From the NCBI GenBank assembly GCA_016202795.1, contig JACQNY010000060.1:1-18151 (forward strand): DNA of 18,151 nt, written 5' to 3'. The DNA comes from Candidatus Aenigmatarchaeota archaeon. GTDB taxonomy: Archaea; Aenigmatarchaeota; Aenigmatarchaeia; JACPZZ01. The position numbers were made by a program, and so were the translations under genes. Every line of letters begins with the position of its first letter. Position 1 is the stretch's first letter. The notes under the pieces were generated by a model. That model searched no databases. It saw only the letters and a program-made list of their open reading frames with translations, and was not told where the DNA came from. Of this stretch, positions 1-6,785 are shown one piece after another.

Positions 1-839
1 GCTATAGCCAGTATGTTAAATTTCAAAAATTCGGCGTACTTGGATTTTTTCAGCCCGATAAACGCGAACGGTATCAATAGACCCTGCAAGCCTAAAAATT
101 GCGGAACCACAGACAAATAAAATAACAAACCTTCGGGCGGCGACAAGCCGATGTTAACAAGCTGCGGCCAGAACGGGTTGCCGAATTCCAAATAATTATT
201 TATTAACCACGGCGACATCGCAATCAGGCCGGAGATTAAAATGATATAGAATCGCTTGTCTTTGAACGTGTTTAACCGCCTTTTCGAAAGGAAAAATAAG
301 AAAACCGTTACAGGCAAATACGCCATCAGGTGTTTTGACATCATGGCGAACGCCATTGCGACGCCGGCTACGGACAGCCAGCCTTTTGAGTTGTTTTTGT
401 AGCCGGTGTAGAATGATGCGATTGACAGAATATTGAATATTATTGCGTGGGTCTCGCTTAACACGCGCGCAGAGTACAAAATGGAATACGCGTTGAACGC
501 CAGAAACGACGCTGTTAACAGCGCGGCGTCGTCGTCTATTATTCGTTTTGTCAGCAGGTATGCCAGGGGAATTGACAGTATGCTTAGCAGTAATATGAAA
601 ATCCTTGAAGAAATCAACGAATAATCAAATACGGTTTGCCATAAGAACAGCGTAAACGGCACGAGCGGCGGACGGAACGGCTCGAAGAAATAATTATTGC
701 CGCCGTAAGCTTCGGACATGGCCATATATACTGTCTCGTCCCACCAGACCGACCATTGGTTGGAGAAATACAAAAATCGCAAGGCGATTCCCAGCAAAAA
801 TATCAGGGCGAAAAGCGCGAAATATTTTTTCCTGCTCAT
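1..839 (-). CDS. GT39/ArnT-like integral membrane glycosyltransferase (3' end cut off by window edge)
   Basis: The minus-strand frame is open from the ATG at 839 to the window edge, giving about 279 N-terminal residues with no stop. The protein begins with a positively charged stretch and a hydrophobic helix, then VWWDETVYMAMSE with an acidic Asp-Glu pair at residues 34-35. This is the first-loop Asp motif of GT-C enzymes that use a polyprenyl-phosphate-linked sugar (dolichyl-phosphate-mannose-protein mannosyltransferase/ArnT group). Many hydrophobic helices follow, and PPLVPF after the motif is also typical. Such enzymes transfer a sugar to a protein or lipid on the outer side of the membrane. 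Its ATG overlaps the stop of the upstream thioredoxin-like gene by 4 nt (ATGA), so it is the last visible gene of the operon. The upstream DPM1-like enzyme could make its lipid-linked donor (inference). The acceptor is unknown. Confidence 0.85.
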   Translation of the reverse strand, partial: MSRKKYFALFALIFLLGIALRFLYFSNQWSVWWDETVYMAMSEAYGGNNYFFEPFRPPLVPFTLFLWQTVFDYSLISSRIFILLLSILSIPLAYLLTKRIIDDDAALLTASFLAFNAYSILYSARVLSETHAIIFNILSIASFYTGYKNNSKGWLSVAGVAMAFAMMSKHLMAYLPVTVFLFFLSKRRLNTFKDKRFYIILISGLIAMSPWLINNYLEFGNPFWPQLVNIGLSPPEGLLFYLSVVPQFLGLQGLLIPFAFIGLKKSKYAEFLKFNILAI

Positions 840-1531
840 CTGTACCCCTTGCACGCCTCGTTATCTGAACTGTATTTGGGGCATATCTCTGTTAGGATTT
901 GCTGCGTCGACATGTAGCCCGGATAGGTTTTTCCGTCGATAACCAGGGACGGGAACCCGTAAATCTTGTATTGGGCGCGCAATATGTCTATCACCGATTC
1001 TTCTATGGACGCGTCTATTGAGAAGACTAAAAGGTTGTCGCCGAGGCGTTGTTTCAACTGGTCGAATATGTAACTTTCATCGCCGCATTGCTGGCAGCCC
1101 CGTTCATAGAAATATAAAACGCTGATTGCGTCCGTACTACATAACTGCTTGCTCTTTTCCGCCAGCAGCCAATACCTTAAATTTCCAATAACGTATTTCC
1201 GCTTAAGCAGTATATAATCCGGATTTTTGACGTCGCCTGACGCTTCGTAACCTTCGATTTTTTTCAGCGAAGGCCCCAAAGTTTTTAAGTTGCTCTCCAG
1301 CGTGCGCGATAAAACGACGCAGCTCTGCTCTTTCGGGACATTTTCAAGGTATGAGAACTGGAACTGCAGGCTGTTGAAATCGGCGTCCTGCTGCCGGCTT
1401 AACTGCTCTATCTCAACAAGCTTTCTCTCGCTTGTCGCGGCTCCGAGAATAAAACCAAGCACGAATATGACAAGGGTTATGATTATGGCCATTACGTAGC
1501 GATTTTTCCTTAATGTCCTTATGATGATCAC
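836..1531 (-). CDS. Membrane-anchored thioredoxin-like protein with CxxC
   Basis: A 231-residue protein. Residues about 13-32 form one hydrophobic segment after a basic N-terminus (RTLRKNR), which predicts an N-terminal anchor with the rest outside the membrane. Residues 38-65 look coiled-coil-like. The C-terminal half resembles a thioredoxin fold: a beta strand (ISVLYFYE), the redox motif CQQC at 146-149, and YGFPSLVID at 191-199 with the proline expected as the cis-Pro opposite the CxxC. Extra cysteines lie at 71, 131, 217 and 227. It probably acts as an extracytoplasmic thiol oxidoreductase, but CQQC gives no clear oxidase or reductase label. It is joined by 4-nt overlaps to a GT2 gene upstream and a GT39 gene downstream, so it is probably made with them. 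The cysteine-rich surface proteins elsewhere in the window are possible substrates (inference). Confidence 0.8.
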   Translation of the reverse strand: MIIIRTLRKNRYVMAIIITLVIFVLGFILGAATSERKLVEIEQLSRQQDADFNSLQFQFSYLENVPKEQSCVVLSRTLESNLKTLGPSLKKIEGYEASGDVKNPDYILLKRKYVIGNLRYWLLAEKSKQLCSTDAISVLYFYERGCQQCGDESYIFDQLKQRLGDNLLVFSIDASIEESVIDILRAQYKIYGFPSLVIDGKTYPGYMSTQQILTEICPKYSSDNEACKGYR

Positions 1532-2769
1532 CAGTCGTTTTTGCCTTTTTTCATAAGATCGACCGTAGAAGCGACGTTCACAAAGCTGATGAAAATGTAA
1601 TACGCCAGGAGGAACATGGCAACAGGGACCATTTCCGCGAAATCAAGCTTCTGCCTCAACGCCTTGTGCGAACGGACGATAAGCAGGATTGTGATCGTGG
1701 CGAATGACCAGAGCAGGAAAAGCTTGAAGAAGTCCGAGAAAAATATAAGGTTTGATACAATATCGGATATGTTAAGGCGTGCGCTAAGGTTTATGTAAAA
1801 TCCGGCCATGTAGACGTGCCTGATAATATTCGCCAACGGGTTTAAAACATACGCGCTAAAAAAAACAAGCATGAAAAAACACGAGACCAAGCCGAAAAGG
1901 ATGTTAGGCATCAGATAAAAACCAAAATCCCCGTATTTTTTGTCCAGCATTATGCCCCTGTATTTGTTAAACGTGAGCCAGGAGCCTTTATACCAGCGCT
2001 TCCTTTGCTTGTATAAGTCGTTTAAATTTTTCGGCGCGACTGTGTAGACGTCGCCGAGATCGCTTTGAACGATCTTAAAGTTTTTTTCCTGCATTCGGTA
2101 CGCTATTTCCTGGTCTTCAACGATCGAGTTTTCGTCGAATTTACCTATACTCCGAAGTACGTCGGCCCGGTAAATGCTGAACGGGCCGGGTGTTACGTTA
2201 ATCGAATTGATGTGGCTAAGCAATTTTTTCACATAGACCGCAAGCAGATATTCGATGTTCTGGATCTTTTCCAAGACGGTCCGCGGATTATGCACACGCA
2301 TTACCGGAGTGACTGCTGCGATATCCTGCGATGAGAAATTAACAATCATTTCCTTCAGCGCGCTTTGAGAAACGTAGGAATCCGCATCCAGGCATGCGAC
2401 GAAACTTCCTTTGGTATACTCCAAACCAAGGTTAAGCGCTGCGGCCTTGCCTTGCCGTTGCTGTCGGACAAGTTTTACCCGTTTGTCGGTTATTTTTTTC
2501 ACAACAACCGACGTATTATCTGTGGAGCCGTCATCGATTACGATGACTTCAAGTTTCTCTGGCGGGTAATCTAAATTAAGCACGGATTTAACAACACGGC
2601 TTATCGTCGCGCTTTCGTTGAAAGCCGGTATGATAACAGATACCAAAGGCCATTCCCTGAACTTTTTGGGCTTTCCGCTGCTTTCACCTTCCTCTACCAG
2701 TGTTAAAACTAAAAAAATGCTCATGTAGAGTAAAACAAAATAAAAAATACCGAACAGGACGTCTAACAT
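1528..2769 (-). CDS. Membrane-bound family 2 glycosyltransferase (processive, hyaluronan/PNAG-synthase-like)
   Basis: About 413 residues from the ATG at 2769; a TTG two codons earlier (2775) is possible. Numbered from that TTG, residues 5-27 are a membrane helix. The GT-A domain follows: VSVIIPAFNE at 45-54, VIDDGSTDNT at 79-88, the DAD metal/nucleotide-sugar motif at 130-132, the acidic base motif VEDQE at 219-223, and QRKRW at 257-261. That is the D, DxD, ED, QxxRW signature of processive GT2 synthases such as hyaluronan, PNAG and cellulose synthases. Three or four C-terminal helices (from about 285 on) form the membrane part. It probably builds or extends a surface polysaccharide from nucleotide sugar on the cytoplasmic side. 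Product and sugar cannot be told from sequence. It ends in an ATGA overlap with the thioredoxin-like gene. Confidence 0.88.
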   Translation of the reverse strand: MLDVLFGIFYFVLLYMSIFLVLTLVEEGESSGKPKKFREWPLVSVIIPAFNESATISRVVKSVLNLDYPPEKLEVIVIDDGSTDNTSVVVKKITDKRVKLVRQQRQGKAAALNLGLEYTKGSFVACLDADSYVSQSALKEMIVNFSSQDIAAVTPVMRVHNPRTVLEKIQNIEYLLAVYVKKLLSHINSINVTPGPFSIYRADVLRSIGKFDENSIVEDQEIAYRMQEKNFKIVQSDLGDVYTVAPKNLNDLYKQRKRWYKGSWLTFNKYRGIMLDKKYGDFGFYLMPNILFGLVSCFFMLVFFSAYVLNPLANIIRHVYMAGFYINLSARLNISDIVSNLIFFSDFFKLFLLWSFATITILLIVRSHKALRQKLDFAEMVPVAMFLLAYYIFISFVNVASTVDLMKKGKNDW

Positions 2770-2802
2770 AACCAACCAGTATAGTATATTAGGTGGCCGA
2801 GG

Positions 2803-3510
2803 TTATTTTAACCTTGTTTGAAGTTTGTACCCTATTAAGCTGCTGATTTGCCTCAGGTAATTAACGTATTCTTTCATGTTTAGTTTGGTTTTCCCGACTT
2901 TCCTGTTAACGAAAACGTAAGGAACTTCGACGGCTTTTTTATATTTTCCCCTAACGATAATTTCCAAGCCGATTTTATAGCCTATTGCGCTTAACTTGAC
3001 GCCTTCAATGACCGGACGACGGAACATCAGGAAGCCGGAAACAGGGTCTTTGATCCTTGTGAACGGCAACGCGAGCATCGTTGCTCCGAAAGACGTTATT
3101 TTCCTTTGCATCGGCCAACCTTTTGTGTCACCGCCCTTTGCATAACGGCTTCCGATAACAAGATCAGCGCCTTTCTTAATTTCACTGAACATTTTCGGTA
3201 TAACCGAAACAGGATGGCTGAAATCAGCGTCCATAACCCCGATTGTTCCGCCTTTCGACTTGTTAAAACCGTCTATTACTGCTGACGACAAACCCAGCTT
3301 TCCGGGCCTCTGGATAACAACGATGTTTTTCAACTTCCTGGAAAGTTCGACGCAGGCTTTTCCGGTATTGTCAGGCGAATTATCGTCTACGACGATTATC
3401 TCGGCGTCTATGGAATTTTCCCTGAAAACCTGATTGAGGCTTTTTATCAGACCAAGAATATTCTCGCGTTCGTTGTATGTGGGAATTACCAGACTAAGCG
3501 CTTTTACCAT
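2803..3510 (-). CDS. Polyprenyl-phosphate mannosyltransferase-like GT2 (DPM1-like)
   Basis: 235 residues with no clear membrane segment, so DPM1-type without the GtrA-like tail. Motifs: LVIPTYNERENI near residues 7-18, VVDDNSPDNT at 40-49, the DAD of GVMDADFSHP at 94-96, VIGSRYAKGG at 118-127 and DPVSGF at 155-160. These are the hallmarks of dolichyl-phosphate mannose/glucose synthases, which move a sugar from GDP-mannose (or UDP-glucose) to a polyprenyl phosphate on the cytoplasmic face. The ATG is preceded by a Shine-Dalgarno-like GAGGCGAT that overlaps the stop of aIF6, so translation is probably coupled to the gene before it. The donor it makes could feed the GT39 enzyme three genes downstream (inference from order). 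The sugar specificity is not fixed by the motifs seen. Confidence 0.87.
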   Translation of the reverse strand: MVKALSLVIPTYNERENILGLIKSLNQVFRENSIDAEIIVVDDNSPDNTGKACVELSRKLKNIVVIQRPGKLGLSSAVIDGFNKSKGGTIGVMDADFSHPVSVIPKMFSEIKKGADLVIGSRYAKGGDTKGWPMQRKITSFGATMLALPFTRIKDPVSGFLMFRRPVIEGVKLSAIGYKIGLEIIVRGKYKKAVEVPYVFVNRKVGKTKLNMKEYVNYLRQISSLIGYKLQTRLK

Positions 3511-3519
3511 TACATCGCC

Positions 3520-4173
3520 TCACACAAAACCGAGAGCTTCGTCCGCGCGCACAATTTCATGCACAGTCGTATTCTTGTCGATGACCATTCCCTTGCTATT
3601 GCAAACCCCAACTGCGCCGACCCATGGCGAACCGAAGCCCAATGTTCCGCTCATTGATTTTACTTTCAACGCACTTTCGATAATTTCCTTTTCATCATCC
3701 TTTACGTCGCGGTGCAGGAAAGCGCCGTTGTTATTCGCAAGACAACCGGATCCGATTAAAGGCGTGCCTGCTATTTCGGTTTTTATGGATTCCACGCCCA
3801 GGCAGTCTTCAATCGTTTTTTTCTGCTTTTCGCCGAATAAAGGAGAAATTATTGCGCCTTTATCGTTTGTCGAGATTAAATTTCCGAGCGTGTTGAAACG
3901 CGAATCAAGAACGCAGACATTGATTCCTAAGGATTTTTCAAGTATTTTTTTTTCGTCGTCTTCGATTACGTTCGACACGACAATCCCGTTTTTGTTGGCG
4001 ACCGCAAAAGCTCCTAAGAAATGCGTATAACCCATTGAAATTTTGTGTACTGGGGTGTTTAAAACTTTTTCCATGTCCAAAAGCTGCTTATCCGTTACTG
4101 TTCTAGGGGCTAAACAAAAATTTTCGGTTGCGACGCAAAAAAGCCCTATGTTGGAGTCGCCTAAAATCTTCAT
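3520..4173 (-). CDS. eif6: Translation initiation factor aIF6
   Basis: aIF6 binds the large ribosomal subunit near L14 and stops premature joining with the small subunit. The protein shows the repeated pentein pattern of the family: GYTHFLGAFAVANKNGIVVS, LGNLISTNDKGAIISP, LIGSGCLANNNGAFLH, WVGAVGVCNSKGMVIDKNTT, and the ending EALGFV. Starts at 4218, 4197 and 4173 are all open. I prefer 4173 (MKILGDSNIG) because family members begin about ten residues before the first IG; from there it is 217 residues, near the usual 220. The ATG at 4197 lies 4 nt after the L31e stop and is a fair alternative. The order L39e-L31e-aIF6 is conserved in archaea. Here the usual next genes (L18a/LX, prefoldin alpha, ftsY) are absent and glycosyltransferase genes follow. 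Confidence 0.95.
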   Translation of the reverse strand: MKILGDSNIGLFCVATENFCLAPRTVTDKQLLDMEKVLNTPVHKISMGYTHFLGAFAVANKNGIVVSNVIEDDEKKILEKSLGINVCVLDSRFNTLGNLISTNDKGAIISPLFGEKQKKTIEDCLGVESIKTEIAGTPLIGSGCLANNNGAFLHRDVKDDEKEIIESALKVKSMSGTLGFGSPWVGAVGVCNSKGMVIDKNTTVHEIVRADEALGFV

Positions 4174-4201
4174 CCGAAGCGTATGACCATCTTGCATGGC
4201 C

Positions 4202-4546
4202 TTACGCCTTCTGCTCATCCTGTTTTTTTAGCTCGGGACTATCTACAACTGCCTCTTTTGAAGTTTCTTCCTTTTTCAGCTCTGCGACCGGGGTCGCGGA
4301 TATCAGTTCCGCGATTACTTTCTCACCGTCTTTTCTCACCTTGACGCGTATTTTTGCCGGCGGATGCGATATCCCGCGCGACCAGAGCAGCTCATTTACG
4401 TCTGTGCTTAACAACACGTTCTGTGATCTTGTTCTTTTGGCAATGAACTCCCGAACGCCCTTAACAGCGTGAGGAACCTTTTTCTTGCTGGCCGATTCGG
4501 TATAGAATTTCCTGAGAGGGATGTCGTAAATTTTTTCATCTGTCAT
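4202..4546 (-). CDS. rpl31e: Large-subunit ribosomal protein L31e
   Basis: A 114-residue basic protein. It opens with MTDEKIYDIPLRKFY, followed by AVKGVREFIAKRTRSQNVLLSTDVNELLW and PPAKIRVKVRKDGEKVIAEL, all characteristic of L31e, which sits near the peptide exit tunnel. I chose the ATG at 4546 because it forms an exact ATGA overlap with the L39e stop (4543-4545), and because the family begins only a few residues before the IPLR motif. An upstream ATG at 4570 would add eight residues inside L39e. The last 27 or so residues are a Lys/Glu-rich tail beyond the usual core, probably disordered. It is followed closely by aIF6. Confidence 0.95.
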   Translation of the reverse strand: MTDEKIYDIPLRKFYTESASKKKVPHAVKGVREFIAKRTRSQNVLLSTDVNELLWSRGISHPPAKIRVKVRKDGEKVIAELISATPVAELKKEETSKEAVVDSPELKKQDEQKA

Positions 4547-4713
4547 AGCTTCAACCTGCTCCTTCTCCATTTCTTTATCTTATCAACGCGTATCCTTCTC
4601 GTGCGCGCTCTCTTAAGTCCGAATTTACGTATGTCAGCCCAGCGGGGTGCGTCGGAGATCCTTCCGATTCTTGCTAATCTTCTCTTCTTGCTGATCCTGT
4701 TAACGTTGCTCAT
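4543..4713 (-). CDS. rpl39e: Large-subunit ribosomal protein L39e
   Basis: A 56-residue, very basic protein too short for a standard ORF list. I read it codon by codon from the ATG at 4713: MSNVNRISKKRRLARIGR, then APRWADIRKFGLK, then KKWRRSRLKL at the C-terminus. The early KKRRLAR, the central Trp and the closing WRRSRLK match L39e, which lines the exit tunnel of archaeal and eukaryotic ribosomes. It starts one base after the PDCD5 stop (4715-4717) and ends in an ATGA overlap with L31e. The protein is a few residues longer than the typical 50-51. Confidence 0.94.
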   Translation of the reverse strand: MSNVNRISKKRRLARIGRISDAPRWADIRKFGLKRARTRRIRVDKIKKWRRSRLKL

Positions 4714-4714
4714 G

Positions 4715-4954
4715 TCAAGCCCTTCTGATATTGAATTCCTTTTTCTGCGTTACCTTGTCAAGTATTTGTTTTAACTGCTCGTCGGTTATTTCGGTTTTAA
4801 TCTGGCCTGACTGGAACAGCGTAACCATGTAATTTTCGATTTGGCTTGCGAGCTCCGGTTTCACGGCCCGCACGCGCGATAATCTTTCGTGGGCGTCTTT
4901 TGAAAGCATCCTTGAAAGGATGTTTTTCCTCATCGCGGCTTCGTCGTCGGCCAT
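4715..4954 (-). CDS. PDCD5/TFAR19-family DNA-binding protein, short form
   Basis: 79 residues from the ATG at 4954; a TTG at 4975 would add seven. The core ILSRMLSKDAHERLSRVRAV, VKPELASQIENYMVTLFQSGQI, then ITDEQLKQILDKV and EFNIRR matches the helical-bundle core of the PDCD5 family, including the conserved ERLSR and KPE stretches. Archaeal members are usually about 110 residues and start with an extra charged helix that is largely missing here, so this looks like an N-terminally shortened form. Position between S19e and L39e is the classical archaeal arrangement. Nucleic-acid binding is known for family members, but the precise archaeal role is not settled. An inverted repeat lies 49-80 nt upstream of the start. 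Confidence 0.9.
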   Translation of the reverse strand: MADDEAAMRKNILSRMLSKDAHERLSRVRAVKPELASQIENYMVTLFQSGQIKTEITDEQLKQILDKVTQKKEFNIRRA

Positions 4955-5002
4955 ATAATAACCTTCTATTAACAATTCAGGCTGCGTTTAGCTTAGCAGC
5001 TA

Positions 5003-5034
5003 GAAGCATACCGTATACTGTATCGGTATGCTTC
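5003..5034. repeat. Inverted repeat element, copy 1 (11-bp arms, 10-nt loop)
   Basis: The arms GAAGCATACCG and CGGTATGCTTC are perfectly complementary around the loop TATACTGTAT. It lies in the 98-nt gap between S19e and PDCD5, 49 nt before the PDCD5 ATG. Its inner GTATACTGTATCGGTAT is shared exactly with the element at 6786-6810 in the same orientation. A factor-independent terminator is unlikely for the minus-strand S19e transcript because no T-run follows the stem in that direction. An operator, RNA processing hairpin or dispersed repeat are all possible. Confidence 0.75.
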
Positions 5035-5052
5035 GGTTTTAAAGCTGCGCGA

Positions 5053-5466
5053 TCAAACCGTTTTCGCAAGGTTGTCAAGAAACTTCTGGCCCTTAGACGT
5101 TATTAACCGGCCTTTTTTGGGTTTGTCAACTTTCTTGATCATGCCTGCTGATTCGAGTTGCTGGAGCATTTTCCTGATAACAGCGCCCGAAGCCTTGTAA
5201 AAATGTTCCCTCTGCGTTCCGCGGTGCTTCCTTGAACCGTAGACTGTCCTTAAGCGCGACGTGCCGACCGGCCCGTCAATGTAAATGCGCCTCAAAATCG
5301 AGGCTGCGCGCACAGACCACCAGTTCTGCGAATCCGGATTGCGCTGCTTTGAAGTCCCTGTTTTAGCGAATTTGCTCCATGCTGGAGGCACCAGTTCTTT
5401 CATCTCTGACAACTTTTCAGCTGTTGCGTTAACCAGTTTTTGCGGGTCCTTGTTTCTCGCGTCCAT
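5053..5466 (-). CDS. rps19e: Small-subunit ribosomal protein S19e
   Basis: 137 residues from the ATG at 5466. VPPAWSKFAKTGTSKQRNP, WWSVRAASILRRIYIDGPVG, LRTVYGSRKHRGTQREHF, IRKMLQQLESAGMIKKV and a closing GRLITSKGQKFLDNLA are all family landmarks (winged-helix S19e, found in archaea and eukaryotes, involved in 40S-type subunit maturation). A GTG at 5475 is an alternative start: a TATA-like TATATAT lies about 27 nt before it (leaderless), whereas GGAGAGTGA sits at Shine-Dalgarno distance from the ATG. RNase P component 4 lies just upstream and PDCD5 downstream, as in many archaea. Confidence 0.95.
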   Translation of the reverse strand: MDARNKDPQKLVNATAEKLSEMKELVPPAWSKFAKTGTSKQRNPDSQNWWSVRAASILRRIYIDGPVGTSRLRTVYGSRKHRGTQREHFYKASGAVIRKMLQQLESAGMIKKVDKPKKGRLITSKGQKFLDNLAKTV

Positions 5467-5496
5467 CAAATTCACTCTCCATAATAGTGCGGTTAA

Positions 5497-5507
5497 TAAT
5501 ATATATG
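5497..5507 (-). promoter_or_regulatory. TATA-like box before S19e
   Basis: The AT-only run ATATATATTAT on the minus strand is centred about 27 nt upstream of the GTG at 5475 and about 36 nt upstream of the ATG at 5466. This is the archaeal distance from TATA box to transcription start. It falls in the short gap after RNase P component 4, suggesting an internal promoter for the ribosomal-protein part of the block. Inferred from position and composition only. Confidence 0.45.
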
Positions 5508-5509
5508 GT

Positions 5510-5836
5510 TTAAACCGACTTTTTTCGTTTCCCGTACGGAAACCTCTTAACGTTCCCGCATTTGTTGCACTTGATTACTACTGCTTTTTTCGCCGGGTTC
5601 GTCCGTACGGTTGATGTTGAACCAGCTGAAAGGTAAGCGCCGCAGTTCCTGCAAAAACGCGTTCGGAACTCCTTGGGCATGCCCGCTTTGTAGTGCATAG
5701 CCATTTCTCTTGCTAGTTCTACATACCGATTTGCCATACCGGTCTTTTCACGATGCGATTCCTCGGCCAGTTCGAATAACCGCCTGATCCGCTCTAATGT
5801 GAGCTCTCGCTGCCACGTAGGCTTTTTTTGCCGCAT
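5510..5836 (-). CDS. rnp4: RNase P protein component 4 (Rpp21/Rpr2 family)
   Basis: 108 residues. RNase P component 4 binds RNase P RNA (with Rpp29) and helps remove the 5' leader of tRNA precursors. The N-terminal helices carry LERIRRLFELAEES and MANRYVELAREMAMHYK. The zinc ribbon has cysteines at 62 and 65 (FCRNCGAYL) and at 90 and 93 (KCNKCG), with the family's VRT before the second knuckle and the ending RFPYGKRKK. Length is normal. The neighbourhood with S19e is a conserved archaeal arrangement, although the YhbY-like gene often found between them is missing here. Confidence 0.93.
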   Translation of the reverse strand: MRQKKPTWQRELTLERIRRLFELAEESHREKTGMANRYVELAREMAMHYKAGMPKEFRTRFCRNCGAYLSAGSTSTVRTNPAKKAVVIKCNKCGNVKRFPYGKRKKSV

Positions 5837-5864
5837 AAAATTAATTCGTTAACCCGAATTAAAG

Positions 5865-6332
5865 CTACGCAACGAACTCCAGAACAAGTTTATCGTTCTC
5901 AAAATACTGGTCTGATAACGAGAAGCCCTGCGGGACGGTTATTATTTTGAAATAGGACGCGTTGTTTGCGTGCGCCTTTATCTCGAAAGATTCGTCAAGT
6001 TCTGTTAACTGGACTTCGTCCGGGTCGGCGCCTGGCAATTTTAACTCAAAAATGATCCTGTTACCGAGATTCTTTATCCCCACCTTCGGCTCTTTAATGT
6101 TTGCGTTGTTTTTGCGCGGGGCGCGGCTTCTTTTTTCATGAATGTTTGTTTCCAATGGTTCTTCGAGCGCGCTATAGTTATTAGGTTCCTCGAACGATTC
6201 TATTTCCTTTGTTATGCTTTTTAATACGTTGCCGAGGCTGATGAAAATGTCCTCGTGAACTATTTCAGCCCCGCACGTAGGGCAGAATTTCCAGTTTTTT
6301 CTCAGCCCGCTTTCACAGTTGTCGCACAACAT
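5865..6332 (-). CDS. Zinc-ribbon protein with C-terminal Hsp20/CS-like domain
   Basis: 155 residues from the ATG at 6332; a TTG at 6341 adds three. The N-terminus is a zinc ribbon, CDNC then CPTC (Cys 6, 9, 20, 23 counted from the TTG). A variable charged middle with KRSRAPRKNN follows. From about residue 86, GNRIIFELKLPGADPDEVQL, SFEIKAHANN and KIITVPQGF look like the beta-sandwich of Hsp20/p23-type domains, including the ELKLPG turn that matches the A.D.L.G start of small heat-shock folds. The C-terminal IXI oligomerisation motif of true small heat-shock proteins is not seen. A chaperone or protein-binding adaptor role is inference. It starts about 10 nt after the DUF371 stop and belongs to the same operon. 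Confidence 0.72.
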   Translation of the reverse strand: MLCDNCESGLRKNWKFCPTCGAEIVHEDIFISLGNVLKSITKEIESFEEPNNYSALEEPLETNIHEKRSRAPRKNNANIKEPKVGIKNLGNRIIFELKLPGADPDEVQLTELDESFEIKAHANNASYFKIITVPQGFSLSDQYFENDKLVLEFVA

Positions 6333-6342
6333 TGAAAACAAC

Positions 6343-6753
6343 TCAGTATTCTATCAATACTTCCAGTTTCTGCCTCGGGTTTTTTAAATTCCTTACCAGA
6401 TCGCGGTCAAGGCTGTTCGACGATTTGGTCGCATGGACAGCCAGCGTCCGGTCATCAACGAAGCCCGATTTTCTTATTACAATATCCTTCCTGTCCTTTA
6501 GCGTAATGTGAGGGTGGCCGTAAGCGATTATTGTATCTGACCCTGTGCCGCATTTTAATTTTATGGTTAATCGCTTTCCGTTCTTTATCGCGTTTTTCAG
6601 GCCGTCTGATAAATCGTGGCATGACTTGTCCGAGCGAACGCCGACAATGCAATGGCCTTCCCATGTCATGTTCTTGTCCTTTGTCAATTCCAGTGTCGTG
6701 TCGTGTTTTGAAGTGACGCAGTTGTGGCCGTAGGCTGTTATGCGCTCGATCAT
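6343..6753 (-). CDS. DUF371 family protein
   Basis: 136 residues. The N-terminus ERITAYGHNCVTSKHDTT, then LTKDKNMTWEGHCIVGV, the DTIIAYGHPHITL strand, the RKSGFVDDRTLAVHATKSS block and RDLVRNLKNP are the recognisable DUF371 pattern (the family's GH..V...H.TT and T..G.CI.GV). It is a small archaeal family of unknown function with no signal or membrane segment. It is the first gene of the long minus-strand block. A TATA-like TAATTAATA lies about 27 nt upstream of the ATG, which suggests a leaderless transcript. It faces the membrane-protein pair across a 70-nt divergent gap holding inverted-repeat copy 2. Confidence 0.85.
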   Translation of the reverse strand: MIERITAYGHNCVTSKHDTTLELTKDKNMTWEGHCIVGVRSDKSCHDLSDGLKNAIKNGKRLTIKLKCGTGSDTIIAYGHPHITLKDRKDIVIRKSGFVDDRTLAVHATKSSNSLDRDLVRNLKNPRQKLEVLIEY

Positions 6754-6785
6754 GATTATATTTATGGTGCAGATAGTATTAATTA

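Noticed and set aside
718..942. Plus-strand ORF opposite the GT39 and thioredoxin-like genes
   Set aside because: Shadow of minus-strand genes with clear motifs; its composition is not protein-like in the family sense.
5003..5050. Inverted repeat as an intrinsic terminator
   Set aside because: The T-rich tail follows the stem only on the plus strand, where no gene ends; on the minus strand of S19e there is no T-run.
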